In this document: positions 24,117-36,300 of the stretch, one piece after another | How positions within the stretch are numbered: position 1 is the first letter of the stretch | How the letters are laid out: every line of letters starts with the position of its first letter | From: Lineus longissimus | Taxonomy: Eukaryota; Nemertea; Pilidiophora; Heteronemertea; Lineidae | DNA: 64,000 nt | Direction of reading: 5' to 3' | Assembly: GCF_910592395.1 (NCBI RefSeq) | Contig: NC_088312.1 | Location: 23,567,292 to 23,631,291, forward strand | Made by a program: the position numbers and the translations under genes | Notes under the pieces: generated by a model | What the model saw: the letters and a program-made list of their open reading frames with translations, nothing else | Databases searched by the model: none | Told to the model about the DNA's origin: nothing

Positions 24117-25366
24117 GTCTATTGTTTGGAAGCACTGGAACATGAGTGAGACATTGTCGTTGCTGTCTATTGTATGGAAGCACTGGAACATGAGTGAGAC
24201 ATTGCCATTGCTGTCTATTGTATGGAAGCACTGGAACATGAGTGAGACATTGCCATTGCTGTCTATTGTATGGAAGCACTGGAACATGAGTGAGACATTG
24301 CCATTGCTGTCTATTGTATGGAAGCACTGGAACATGAGTGAGACATTGCCATTGCTGTCTATTGTATGGAAGCACTGGAACATGAGGGAGACATTGCCAT
24401 TGCTGTCTATTGTATGGAAGCACTGGAACATGAGTGAGACATTGCCATTGCTGTCTATTGTATGGAAGCACTGGAACATGAGGGAGACATTGCCATTGCT
24501 GTCTATTGTATGGAAGCACTGGAACATGAGTGAGACATTGCCATTGCTGTCTATTGTATGGAAGCACTGGAACATGAGTGAGACATTGTCGTTGCTGTCT
24601 ATTGTATGGAAACACTGGAACATGAGTGAGACATTGCCATTGCTGTCTATTGTATGGAAGCACTGGAACATGAGGGAGACATTGCCATTGCTGTCTATTG
24701 TATGGAAGCACTGGAACATGAGTGAGACATTGCCATTGCTGTCTATTGTATGGAAGCACTGGAACATGAGTGAGACATTGCCATTGCTGTCTATTGTATG
24801 GAAGCACTGGAACATGAGTGAGACATTGCCATTGCTGTCTATTGTATGGAAGCACTGGAACATGAGTGAGACATTGTCGTTGCTGTCTATTGTATGGAAG
24901 CACTGGAACATGAGTGAGACATTGCCATTGCTGTCTATTGTATGGAAGCACTGGAACATGAGGGAGACATTGCCATTGCTGTCTATTGTATGGAAGCACT
25001 GGAACATGAGTGAGACATTGCCATTGCTGTCTATTGTATGGAAGCACTGGAACATGAGGGAGACATTGCCATTGCTGTCTATTGTATGGAAGCACTGGAA
25101 CATGAGTGAGACATTGCCATTGCTGTCTATTGTATGGAAGCACTGGAACATGAGTGAGACATTGTCGTTGCTGTCTATTGTATGGAAGCACTGGAACATG
25201 AGTGAGACATTGCCATTGCTGTCTATTGTATGGAAGCACTGGAACATGAGGGAGACATTGCCATTGCTGTCTATTGTATGGAAGCACTGGAACATGAGTG
25301 AGACATTGCCATTGCTGTCTATTGTATGGAAGCACTGGAACATGAGTGAGACATTGCCATTGCTTA
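24117..25366. repeat. Minisatellite, 48-bp unit, 26 copies with higher-order pattern
   Basis: The unit tattgtatggaagcactgga plus acatgagtgagacattgccattgctgtc repeats every 48 bp. Three variants occur: A (gagtgag / ccattg), B (gagggag / ccattg) and C (gagtgag / tcgttg). From left to right the order is C AAAABABA, C ABAAA, C ABABA, C ABAA, so C units recur 9, 6 and 6 units apart. Because 48 is divisible by three, frames of 505, 424 and 414 codons remain open on both strands. The minus-strand frame has about 50 non-repeat N-terminal codons (to 25520), but I see no evidence that it is a gene. Confidence 0.95.
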
Positions 25367-26278
25367 TAAATAGTCCAGAGACATAAATGTTGTCAGAGAG
25401 TGAAATATAGTTGATGGTCAAGGCGTGGCACATTTCGGCCCCATTGATGGCGAGAACCCACGAGTGGGTAGGCTGTGGGAGGAGACAGTTAATCGTAGCT
25501 AGCTTTACCTTCACAGTCATTTTCCTTTAAAAAAATCGATGCTGATTGAATCGAAGTCGTCTCCGGATCTATTTGTGTCTTCTCCGCGGTCAATTACGAC
25601 CCGTGGAGAGTCTCATCAGCGCAAAATAAACACATCAGGCAGCTCTTAACCAACTAATCAATGAAGTCTTCCATACACATGCTGAGCCGGCTATTTCAGC
25701 CGCTGGTTTATCTCCAATCGCCTGACTTTGAAAAAAGCAGTGCAGATGTTTTTTTTGTTTTGCATGGACTTCTGAGTAGGAGTTGTGGGCATGTAGTCAA
25801 TAAAACAACACTTTGACATACCCCATTAGTATGTATATAGGTATATATGTCAACCGCAAAATAATAATTGATTTCTATTGTATTATCATTCTGATTCACC
25901 CAGGAGCACGTCATGTCTGACACAACTCTTGGCTTTGTTTACCAAAATAGAATAACAAAGTCAATTAATTCGCAAGCACCATTGATAGAATGTTTCGAAC
26001 ACAAACTGCAACTTATCACATTGAAGAAACAGCCATACATCATTGTCTGCTCTCAACTGGTTGCCGTGCGACTGGAAAATGCACTCAGCATATGAAAATA
26101 AAACAAGGTAAACTCCTACAAATTAAAGCTAGGATGCAGCGAAGCATTGCCGAATCAAATGATCGTGTTTACATTGAAACGACGTAACAACGACATGATA
26201 GAAAACATGAACGGCCTATGATGCGATGAATGCTCTCGATCACACCCTTCTTTGAATGTAAATATAAAAGGAAGTGTA
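25367..26278. other. No gene recognised
   Basis: Short frames only. Confidence 0.45.
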
Positions 26279-26503
26279 TTTGGCAAGCCCGGCTTACCAA
26301 ACAGCGACTTTTTCTTGTCCTGAATGGAGAGCCGAACTCATTAATATTAAAGTAAAGTCTCCAGCTCGCCAAACAGGGTAGATTTTTTACCTGTTTGGCA
26401 AGCCCGGCTGGCCGAACAGGGTGGCTTTTTAGTGCTGTTTGGCAAGCGGCTCTCCAAACAGGACACAAAAAGATGCCTGTTCGGCGAGCGGCTTGCCAAA
26501 TAG
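26279..26503. repeat. Cluster of short hairpins sharing the core ctgtttggcaagc
   Basis: Near-palindromes occur at 26279-26301, 26390-26420, 26435-26462 and 26476-26503, each built from ctgttTGGCaAGC and its inverse. A half copy at 26361-26377 can pair with the next (tgccaaacagg / cctgtttggca). Compensating differences keep most arms paired. No TIR or target duplication was found. Confidence 0.8.
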
Positions 26504-26559
26504 ACCCGGCCTATATAAAATCATGGAAATGGGGCTGAAATTTCGAAGCATTCATACAT

Positions 26560-26935
26560 TACGTCACTTTGCCCTTAACCTCGCAGTTAAAAGAATTCAG
26601 GCCGAGCCCAATACACGTTCTATTGTCTTTAAACAATGACCGGTCGCACCTCGGACTAAATTCCCATTGTTCTTCAGTCTTATCAAAGGGTCATCAGAGC
26701 AAACCTTTGGACTCGGTCCCGCATATCTCAAAGAACACTTGTACGAGAGACTCCCGGGGCACAAACCAGGGTCACTGGGACATCCTCTACGACCGGTCGC
26801 ACCTCGTCCTAAATTCCCATTGTTCTTCAGTCTTATCAAAGGATCATCGGAGCAAATCTTTGGACTGGGCCCCGCGAACTCTTGTACGAGAGACTCCCGG
26901 GGCACAAACCAAGGTCACTAGGACATCCTGTCTAG
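26560..26935. repeat. Dispersed repeat with internal ~154-bp tandem duplication
   Basis: The block cggtcgcacctcg...taaattcccattgttcttcag...cttatcaaagg occurs at about 26640 and again at 26794. The flanking 'gttaaaagaattcaggcc...tctttaaacaa' block and part of the unit recur at 32245-32440, so this is an interspersed family. Differences of about 10 percent separate the two internal copies. Confidence 0.85.
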
Positions 26936-27147
26936 CTAGTGTCAACGTACTAACATCTCGAAGAACTAAAAGCATGTATGACGTCCGCAGTTTTCGAGCT
27001 GCGGCCCAAGTCCTAATTCGAGCAGACGAGACAAACCTTGACAAATTCAAGAAACTGTTGAAAACGTTGCTTTTTGAGGAGTGGCCTGTATTGGCAGTCA
27101 CATAACGACGTAGTTACGCAAATGCGCAGGGAGTCTAGAGAGAGTTA

Positions 27148-27552
27148 AGCTCTGTACACACTGACAACATTTTGGGAAACATGTTGGCCAACATGTTGTC
27201 CAGGTGCGATGTTATCGAAAATTTGGCCCTGTATACACATGACAACATTCGACAACATGTTGGGCAACTTGTTGTCGAATGTTTCCGAGAAATGAGGATT
27301 TTGGAGGGAATATTTTGGAGGGAAATTCATAAACAATGGAAGATTTCAAGAGAAGAAGATGTATTGTCGGTGGCTCTGCCATAATTTTAGTATCCTGATT
27401 GAAAGACGGCGAAGAAGACGTTTGCAACATTTGGCCAACATGTTACCGAATGTTTCCGAACTGTACACACTGCCAACATTTTCGATAACATCGCACCTGG
27501 ACAACATGTTGGCCAACATGTTTCCCAAAATGTTGTCAGTGTGTACAGAGCT
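27148..27552. mobile_element. Harbinger-type MITE, 405 bp, TTA target-site duplication
   Basis: Terminal inverted repeats of roughly 75-90 bp begin agctctgtacacactgacaa and end with the inverse ttgtcagtgtgtacagagct. TTA flanks both ends (27145-27147 and 27553-27555). A three-base TWA/TTA duplication is the hallmark of PIF/Harbinger elements. The interior contains further small palindromes (caacatgttgg) and no transposase. Confidence 0.85.
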
Positions 27553-27555
27553 TTA

Positions 27556-30500
27556 TATAGGCTAGGTTGGTCTCGCCTAAATCTACTGGAATATGGAGAG
27601 CGGGAGACTCTGTTATTGAACCGATCAAGATGCTACCTTCAATAAGCCAGAGGAGGACGTGCGTGTGAGGTGCTGTCAGAGGAAAGTGATATCGATTCTA
27701 CTAATCCGGCACAATAATAAACAGGTTCAGAATCGGCACTGAGCGATTTATGTCATTCAATAATGTCATTCGTGATGAAAAATATGTAGGAATAATCGGC
27801 ATGCAAGGTTGTGACTGATCTGATCGACGTGTGAGGAAATGCTTCAGGAAACTGACAGAAACTTCAGATGGAATCCATTATCTTGCCCAAGACGTGGTCA
27901 CTTTATACGGACAGGAAAACGAATGCCCCATTCAAGAGCTAAATATCGATATATGAGCCAATCCAACAATAAGAAATGTGTTTGGACGCAAAACCATTCA
28001 ATGGCGTCAAGTTAGACAAGAAAAAGACTATTTTCTAAAAGTCGATTTGAAACGAAAAATTAAATTTTCACACAGATCTATCAGATAAAAATTGATAATC
28101 TGCAGGCATGCTTGGACGTTAAGTCGTTAAGTGGATACCCCCCCCCCCCCCCCCCCTTTAGCGATCCAGGTTGGCAAACACAGAATAGTTTAATAAACTC
28201 GAATAAAGACATTAAACGCAACTGCGGACTCTATGACTATTTGATTAATAAACCTATGAAAGAGATGCAATAACCCAGACAGAATAATACATCGGGCCTC
28301 CCCTTATTAAATTCACCGCGATTAATTCGCTCAGAGGAAATTACGAATGGTTCTGACGAATGGAGACTTGAGTATTGCAAAAACACAACTATGGTTTCCT
28401 AAGCCAGGTGTGTCGGCAATAAAATGGCACGAAATACTTGATTATCATGACTGTCTGAATGTGCTTCAGCATTAAACAGAACCAAATGGCTTGCGTTTGC
28501 AATGAAATGATACCAAATCGGTGATTATTACAATCACATTATTAGTGAACTAAATAAATTTGATTTAGGAACCCATGTGCTTCGGCAATAAATTGGTAAT
28601 GAGCCAGTGATTACTGGGGCCAGTAGCATATGTTGCCTTCCCAATAGTTGTCAAAATATATTATTTTATTATCCAGTGAGATGGATCATTATTTCAATTT
28701 CACCATGGTAACAAATTTAATATGCCATGGATTCAGAAAACGTGTATTCGTCAAAAAATATTTCACCTTACACAGATTTGGTTTCAGGACAGAAAATTAG
28801 AAAATTACCAAATTTTTTTAAAAAGATACTCGACCATTTGTTGCTGAGGCTTATTTGTTGCGACGAAAATGCCCCAATTGGTAACAACATGTACAACAGA
28901 AATCAGTAAATACAACTTGATGCAAGGGATGCATAGACCCCCTGCACCGCGTTACCGCGCACGCGAGGTCGCCGGTAACCATGGTTACTAATTGCTTTCG
29001 AGAATTTTAGAAATAATATCTTGACGTAATAGAAGACATGTAGAATATGGCGATCAGCTTGTGATCAAGGGAGAGATAAGCTAATGGCCAATTCTGTTCA
29101 GAAAAAAAAGAATATCAATTCATAAAGTGCTTTCTTTTTGTTACCCTTGTGTTGTGTGTATGACATTGCAAAAGTAAAGGTATACATTGTATATCATTAA
29201 TTTCACTAATAGACTTAAGACTTATTTTGGAAAAGAACTCGCACCATTAGACTATTGTTCAATTTAGTGAAGTTAAATGATTAGCATCTTTTACGAAAAG
29301 TTGTCTTTTTTCCAGTTTGTTCAACTCATTATTATAAAATATAACATTTGTTTAACAGTAGCCATACTACACATGCCGACAACGCTTGTTTACACAATAT
29401 TTGGTGCCCTGTCCTCTGCGTGACAGGCCAATATCATCGTTTCCATGAAAACGACCAGACCTATGACGTAACATAGTCAATTCTTCTCCCAAACTAATCA
29501 TAGTGCTTTGGATACGAGCATTATGGAGCCTAAAACACCACAGATGAAAGATGTATAGGTCGAAAACAACATGACCAACAGTATATAATTAGAATCGAGC
29601 ATTAATACTAGCCAGTAATAGGGTCATGCTGAGCAGAAATTTTATACCCTATGGCCACAGTTTCGAACCTACTAGCATTTGTTGCTAATGCCATGATAAT
29701 ACCGCAAAGCATCTGCTACAGTACTTGCAGCGAGAACCAAGCATGAATAGGATATTTATTGAGAATTCAAGTATTGCATTGAGTTCTTCAGGGTTAAAGA
29801 TACTCTGTATTTGTTCTTGGGGATTATCAGATAATTTGGCATTCAAATAACACGAGGCAAAAATTATGACGGGGGGGGTACCCGATTTGTTGATACAGAT
29901 GATTCACAAGAAACTCAGATAAGGAAATAAGGTGACAGGGATGTGTTTTATTTGGATGGTATGGAGGGTCTTTCTTACCTTTGGCTTGAGTCCACTGTTT
30001 GACACAAGGATCATAATCAATGTCCACCTGTTGCAGTCAGTCACGAGTCTCTTCATAAAGTTGCTTCTTCCACCAGATGTATACCTTAAGGAAACATATG
30101 TTTCCTTTGCTTATTCATCATGATTACCGCTGCGTCCGTTGTCAGAAATACCATCTGCTCAATAAAACCCCAGCAGAATCATTACAAGGGACCAAGTAAG
30201 AATAGCGATCAGTCAGAAGAGCGATCACTGCATCAACCAATTCCATATGATGACCGCGATAAATCCATTTGTTTCACTCGCGGGAGTTGTATTTTCGTCA
30301 AAAGGACCGAAAATCCGCTCAAGATGAGTGAAAGCTACTCCGAGATGCCACCTTGATGGCCAAACTGTGCGTCCGTTCAAATTTAAGTCAAGCCTGGGGT
30401 CCGGGTCCAATAATCCAATCGCTATAATGCCAAGGAATTACATGTACTCCGTTTCGAAGGAAGAACGTGACTTCTGGCGTCTGATGTCCAGCTAGGATTG

Positions 30501-31861
30501 ATATCACTGAGAAGCAATCCAACATTGATATTAGTCCGTTGTCAACGTGAATCAAGACCAATACAAACCCATTTGCTCCGGAAACCAGCTCCCCACAGTG
30601 CAACAGAACCTTTTCATACTTGGCAACTTATGCCAAAGACAATACTACGTTACGAATGGAGTAGACCGCTTTGGGGCTCGATGCTGTTTGTCCAACTGGG
30701 ATTGGTAGCAACTGCGATGTTATCCGACACAAATGTTTCTCTTTTTAGATCGATGATGTCAGTAATAGTCGGCTTCGAAGGAAGACAACGACCTCGGGAG
30801 TCCAGTGATATTTGTCGATCAGGGATAAGAGCTGACCTATTATAACTATTTTCCCTTTTTTGTTATTGATTATTTTCAATAAATACATAATGTCAAAGAA
30901 AATATTCCGTGTCGAAGAAAAAAGTGGCCAACTGCGATTGTAACTGACGGTGAAGTTCTGCTAGATATTACTGTAACCCTTTTGAAGGATTGACTTGACC
31001 ATGGCAATGGTAAATATCCGAACAGATTTATAATGCAGCGGGATCGATGCCGAGTAGGAATATATCTCATTGCTTCCCTAAATTAATAATGATCACGTAT
31101 GTTGCGAAGTTTAACGAGTAAACTAAGTGATGAATGTTGGCCGTGTTCAGATGCGAACAATTATCATCAATTCCATGTATTTGCTTCTCCACTCTCTAGT
31201 ACATCATCCAGGGTTCGTTGTTGTCTAAACACACGAATATCATTAGCATAGTGACAGACGTAACTGTATCCTTTATGATGTCATCATTCCATCAAAGATC
31301 ACACAAACTTCGATATTCCTGTTACCAATCCAGCGCCTCTGGAATAAAAAGATGAACACCGTTAGTTCAGGCTCCCTGGTCCTCTTGGTAATGTAGCTAT
31401 CCCAATGTAACTATATACCGTATTCCTTTATTATTGGTTGTATCAATCAACATTCAAGAGTATTTCCCCAAACCCTGTGTGTGTGCTTCGACTGGTTTTG
31501 TGATCTTCCCTGGCTGTCCTGGTGTCCCAACATATAATACACTGGTTCAACGGCCTGTTGATACTGGTAAATACTGGTATACTGGTAAATTAATGAAAGA
31601 ACGAGCCCGCTCATTTGTCCGAGGCGACTGTACAGCTCCCCTGAACTAACTATCTAATCCTTACATTGAATTCTGTGGAGTCTACTTTAAGTTGGCAAAG
31701 AGCCTGAGAAGCGTCCGACCACTGATGGCGAATGATGTGCTCCTGTCGCATGAGTCAACGTACTCTCTTCTTGTAATTAAGTAGTGGCTTGTCCACCTTT
31801 TTCCTTCCAACGCAACTGCAGTCAATAACCCTGAACTTACTATTTATCCCCAAACTGAATA
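27556..31861. other. 4.3-kb stretch with no recognised gene
   Basis: AT-rich. It contains a run of about 20 C (28138-28157) and a G run near 29871-29878. Open frames of up to 115 codons (30498-30845) have no identifiable motif or splice-linked partner. Confidence 0.5.
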
Positions 31862-32163
31862 ATGTTGCCACAGTTCGACGAAAAGAGCGACGAGTTTGGT
31901 GATGGTACTCCCGTCGCCAGAGCCGCATTAACCTCCTTAATGAAAACAGCTTGCAGATTTCAATATTTAATCTGGTACATTAATGCTCAAACTCCCTCTC
32001 AGCACGGAGTAATTATCGATCGCGACGCCCGCGGACGCAGACGGTAGGTTTCATACACAAATATAGAAGTTTCCGATCAAATTAAAGATGAAATAATAGA
32101 TTGCTGGAGAGATGCGATAAATATAACTGTTTGTTCTTTATTTCAGTGTGCGTGTTGGGGAAT
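31862..32163 (+). CDS. Candidate small two-exon gene, unknown function
   Basis: ATG at 31862 is preceded in frame by TGA. The frame runs 60 codons and meets a strong donor (cagacg|gtaggt) at 32043/32044. An acceptor tttatttcag ends just before tgtgcgtgttgggg near 32147, and joining in phase 2 gives five more codons and a TAG at about 32163. The roughly 66-residue product has no signal peptide. It has an aromatic/hydrophobic middle (CRFQYLIWYIN) and a basic end (DARGRRR). No family is recognised. It could also be a chance open frame with a splice-like site. Confidence 0.28.
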
Positions 32164-32244
32164 AGTGAAATTGTCAATCGTACCGTGCAGGGTTGTCATT
32201 GAACATGGCATTACAAGAGACACCAATAGGTGTATGGCCAGCAC

Positions 32245-32440
32245 TTTGTCATTTTGCCCACCTCGCAACTAAAGGAATTCAGGCCTGGCCCTTTATACAC
32301 GACTTGTTGTCTTTAAACAAAGCCCGCTCGCACTAAAGCCTTAATTCCCATTGTTCTACAGTCTTGTCAAAGAGTTACCAGTGCAAATTGTGATAACATC
32401 GACCCCCACGAAACAGCTTTTATGGAGGTCGATAGGCCTT
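32245..32440. repeat. Second copy of the 26.6-kb dispersed repeat
   Basis: cctcgcaactaaaggaattcaggcc...tctttaaacaa...ttaattcccattgttctacag...cttgtcaaag parallels the sequence at 26577-26695, with about 15 percent divergence. Confidence 0.75.
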
Positions 32441-33346
32441 ACCCGGCAAACGGAAATAAACATAATGAGAAACGAATTGCTGGGGACTGTGAACTGTCGT
32501 AGACGATGAAAAGATGGTTTCATTTGCAAGGGGTCTTATAATTTATCAGACTTCAATACTTCAATTATTGGCATCTGACAGAGACAGGAACATTTATTAC
32601 AACCCTGTGCAAACCGTATTGAAATTGGTTTAAATAGTTTAGGAGATATCATGTTATAGGTGATGGTATGTGCCTGTAAAGTGAACCGACAATACATGCT
32701 ATGACACATACTCGTGCCGTATTCGGATATATGATAATGTCTTGAATTGGAGACATTCAACTTAAACTAGGTCATTAGTGACGTTGCGATCAATGATCTG
32801 AATGAACATAAATAAAAACATACCTAAAATACGTCATTCCTCGCTATCATCACGAATAGTAAAGGTGGAAGGGAGCACCAATGCGCCATAGAGTCAGTTT
32901 CGCTTTCTGTGTTCGAGTGACTGAGAAAGGAGTTTATTGCCGATGAACACAGTGTAGAAACAGGCTTCATGAAGTTCTTGTAAGTAAAAGTGAATCCAGT
33001 AGGTAGCTTCTATTACAGGGTAAGACAAACCCACGAAAATATTATCCGAAATGATAGTGGAAAAGTAGGTCATGGAACCCATCCGAGATGGTCGCGGACA
33101 ACGCAAGCACTGAACACTGCGAATTATGTATTAAGCTACATGAACGAGGGTTCAAGGACATCGTTATGGTAGTACTGAGGAATGAATTAATATTTAACTA
33201 TCCAAATCCAAGATCTACGCTCAACTACGATCGAAGAATTTGCCAAAATTGATGGAAACATGAAGGAGGATTGACCAGCTGAAGCAGAAAGGCCAGAGCA
33301 TCATTGACACTTGCTTTTTTCGTCTTTCAGGTGTAAGAGTGCGACG

Positions 33347-33370
33347 ATGGGTTTGATTGTACCTAGTTAG
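33347..33370 (+). promoter_or_regulatory. Short upstream ORF in the 5' leader of the DED/ZU5/ankyrin gene
   Basis: A seven-codon frame (ATG 33347, TAG 33368-33370) lies 28 bases before the main start at 33398, in an exon whose 5' edge is a good acceptor (cgtctttcag, exon from 33331). Such leaders commonly reduce translation. The effect here is inference. Confidence 0.4.
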
Positions 33371-33397
33371 TCGAGGGTCAAGCGATCGAAGGAGAAA

Positions 33398-36300
33398 ATG
33401 GAGGGAGCACTTGAACCGTCGACGGAAATCGCCGTGGCCCAGAGAGACGGTGAGTTTGCACATTACATTGCTATTGCCACCAACGAGGGGCGTATTAATT
33501 CCTATTGGCAATAGTCAAGTTTATGTATCACTAATATTTACTTTCGATTTTGACAGGGGCTGTGACAATGAACGACAACAGCCACGGACCCAGGCCTCGG
33601 TTCAATTTTGAGGGGAGTGCCGAAGGCACAGGACACATCCAAAATGTCAACATGGCCAATGGGGGACAACTTAATATCACCCAGGTTCATAGAACCATCA
33701 ACTACAACATTCCCGGGCAAGTTAACGGGCCTCTGCCCAATCAAGCCAGTGGATCCAGTGGACCGGCCACGTCTGCTATTACTGATGCCGATGACTCCGA
33801 ACAAGGTAACTCAATGATTAATAAGTGAATTCCACTGGTGTAGAATCAAGCTTTGTAAGTCGTTGTTTTAATCGGGCGGCTAGATCGTCGCAGGCTCCCA
33901 TAAGGCACTTTATCTAATAACTCTCGGAAGTGAGTTGTATCTAACAAAATATTATGCCGAAAGTGAACAATTATCTTTTTGAGTGTTCTGGAGCCGGTTC
34001 CTTATGACCTGATGTGACACGTGGATGTTAGGTTAAACATCGAATTGCCTACGGTGAGGTCCGTGAAGCGAGGGAACGACCCCGAGTTCAATTCGAGAAG
34101 TTCCACAACCCTCTCGGTTTTGCATTGTCATACAGGGCCTACGAACACTGGCCTCGGTCAAAGTTCTTTCCTCGAACAAATCTGAATGGAAGCCAAGGTG
34201 CTCTTCTCCCCCTGTAAAGGAAGTTTGACCACAGGCCATTGAAAGAATTTTGGCAGAGTCTGTGGCAGTATGTAGGTCCAGTGTGATTGCAAGATGGTAC
34301 TTGGTCAAATCAGATACATGTCATTCATCATTGTGTTCATTTGTAGACAACTGTGTACTTTTCAGAAGAATACAACAGCAAGATCAGACCGCTACACGCT
34401 GACCTGGCGGTTGAATTGGAACGCATTATCACCAAAAAGCAGTTAGAATTTTGGCAGAGTCTGTGGCAGTATGTAGGTCCAGTGTGATTGCAAGATGGTA
34501 CTTGGTCAAATCAGATACATGTCATTCATCATTGTGTTCATTGGTAGACAACTGTGTACTTTTCAGAAGAATACAACAGCAAGATCAGACCGCTACACGC
34601 TGACCTGGCGGTTGAATTGGAACGCATTATCACCAAAAAGCAGTTAGGGTCCTTGAAACTGTTCTTTGAAGAAATATTCGAGGAAGGAGAAATGGATGAA
34701 ATCAACAGCTTCCACGACATGTGGAGGGAGTTAAAACGGTATGTTTATATAGGAATGCTCTCCTTTTTCCCTGTTCAGATTCGAGCAAAAAGTCAGAGCC
34801 ATTTCATGTTAATGGTCGAGCCGAATCCGTTCAGCGTTCTTTTACGATAACGGATACACCCTATTTTTTTCAGGAGAGGAGAGATCAGCCCAGGCAGATA
34901 TGGTATACTGGAAAAAGCTTTGCGGTCCATCCAAGCGATAAGCCATCTGCAGGTTATCAAAGAGTTTAAGGAGAAAATGAACAGTGAAGGTATAAATTAT
35001 TAGTGAGAATTTTTGATATGATCACTCAGTATATGTCCATGTTCTAAATAGCCTTGGGAGGGTGGAATTGTTCCATGAGCACTCCGGGTATGTATATATA
35101 TATTCACCCATTTCCGAGAGAAAAACAGAGCCTTTCTGATTTGGTCCAGGATGCAGAGTTCTCTCACTCCACCAGAACTGATCCCACTTTTTTTTCCTTC
35201 AGAAATACCTGAAAATGAGCCAGAGGGCCTTGTGATTTCAATGCTTTGCATCCTCGATATTACAGCTGAACTGAATGACCAAAATCCCATAGCAACTACA
35301 CTAAGGCAGAAAACAACACAGAATTGCCCAAGGAAGTAGTTTCTGTCAAAGTCGTATGACTTATTCTTTCAGATGGTAGATATGATGGATGGATACGATA
35401 TGACATTCTTGTAAAATCCATTGAAGAGTTGACAAGACAAAAGGATGTCGTTTTCCGGAACGCTCTCGATGATGGTTGTCCTGGGGTAGTATTTAGGAAT
35501 GCAGTGATAGGCAACATTGGAGAGGAAGGTAGGCCGGTGCAATTCTATTGGATATACTCAATCTTCTCAAAATTAGTGATAATCCAAACCAGTTTGCTGG
35601 TTTTAGATTAAATTAAAGGGAGGAAAGAAGTTGAAAGATGTTAGTAAGAAATGACTGATCGAGGGAAATCCAGTTGTTATTATTATACTTAGTCCCGTCT
35701 AATATTTCATTTCTGAATAAACTCTTGATAACGAACCAAATATAATGTTAGGGTGCCAAGGTTACGCAGTTTGACATGGGACATTGCAATTTTGGTAAAG
35801 GTGTCATTTGGTGAGTTCAGAACGCTGCTGCGTGGTGAAACTGCTGTGATGTTGGTGCGAAAATAACTGGGCCGACGATTTCTTCCGAGTTCCTTCTTTC
35901 TTAAATCTGATTTTGGGACCCAAGAGGATTTTCACGTTAGAGACCATGGCTACGAAATATTTCTTTATTATCATCTTCTGCACTGCTTATTTCTGGATGA
36001 ATCTTTTATTTTGATGAATTTTTTGAATGAAAATCTAACGCGTCATACGGAAGGGCCGGTGATATGCTCGTTGTTGCAATCTTCAAATCTCAGCTGCCAT
36101 CTCGGTGTTGGCCTTTATTTGAGCTCCACACCCCCACGGCGGTTAGTGAAATAACCAATACCTCCAGTTCGGTAAAAATTTCTTCACTTCAACATTCTGT
36201 CCAGACCTTTTAATTTTATCAACAGCGTTTCGCGCGATGTACCATGGAAGAACAAAGAAAAGCACAAATCACTGAAATGTCAATTGGTAAATCTTGTTTG

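Noticed and set aside
24117-25366. CRISPR array
   Set aside because: The repeats are head to tail without unique spacers, and the surrounding genes are eukaryotic with introns. The same applies to the other arrays.
24061-25520. Three frames of 414-505 codons over the 48-bp minisatellite as repeat proteins
   Set aside because: They are open on both strands because the unit is stop-free and divisible by three; no recognisable domain. Kept only as a low-interest question.
34366-34446. Upstream copy of the DED exon as an additional coding exon
   Set aside because: It lacks the exon's donor and the rest of the domain, and using both copies would break the splice phase.
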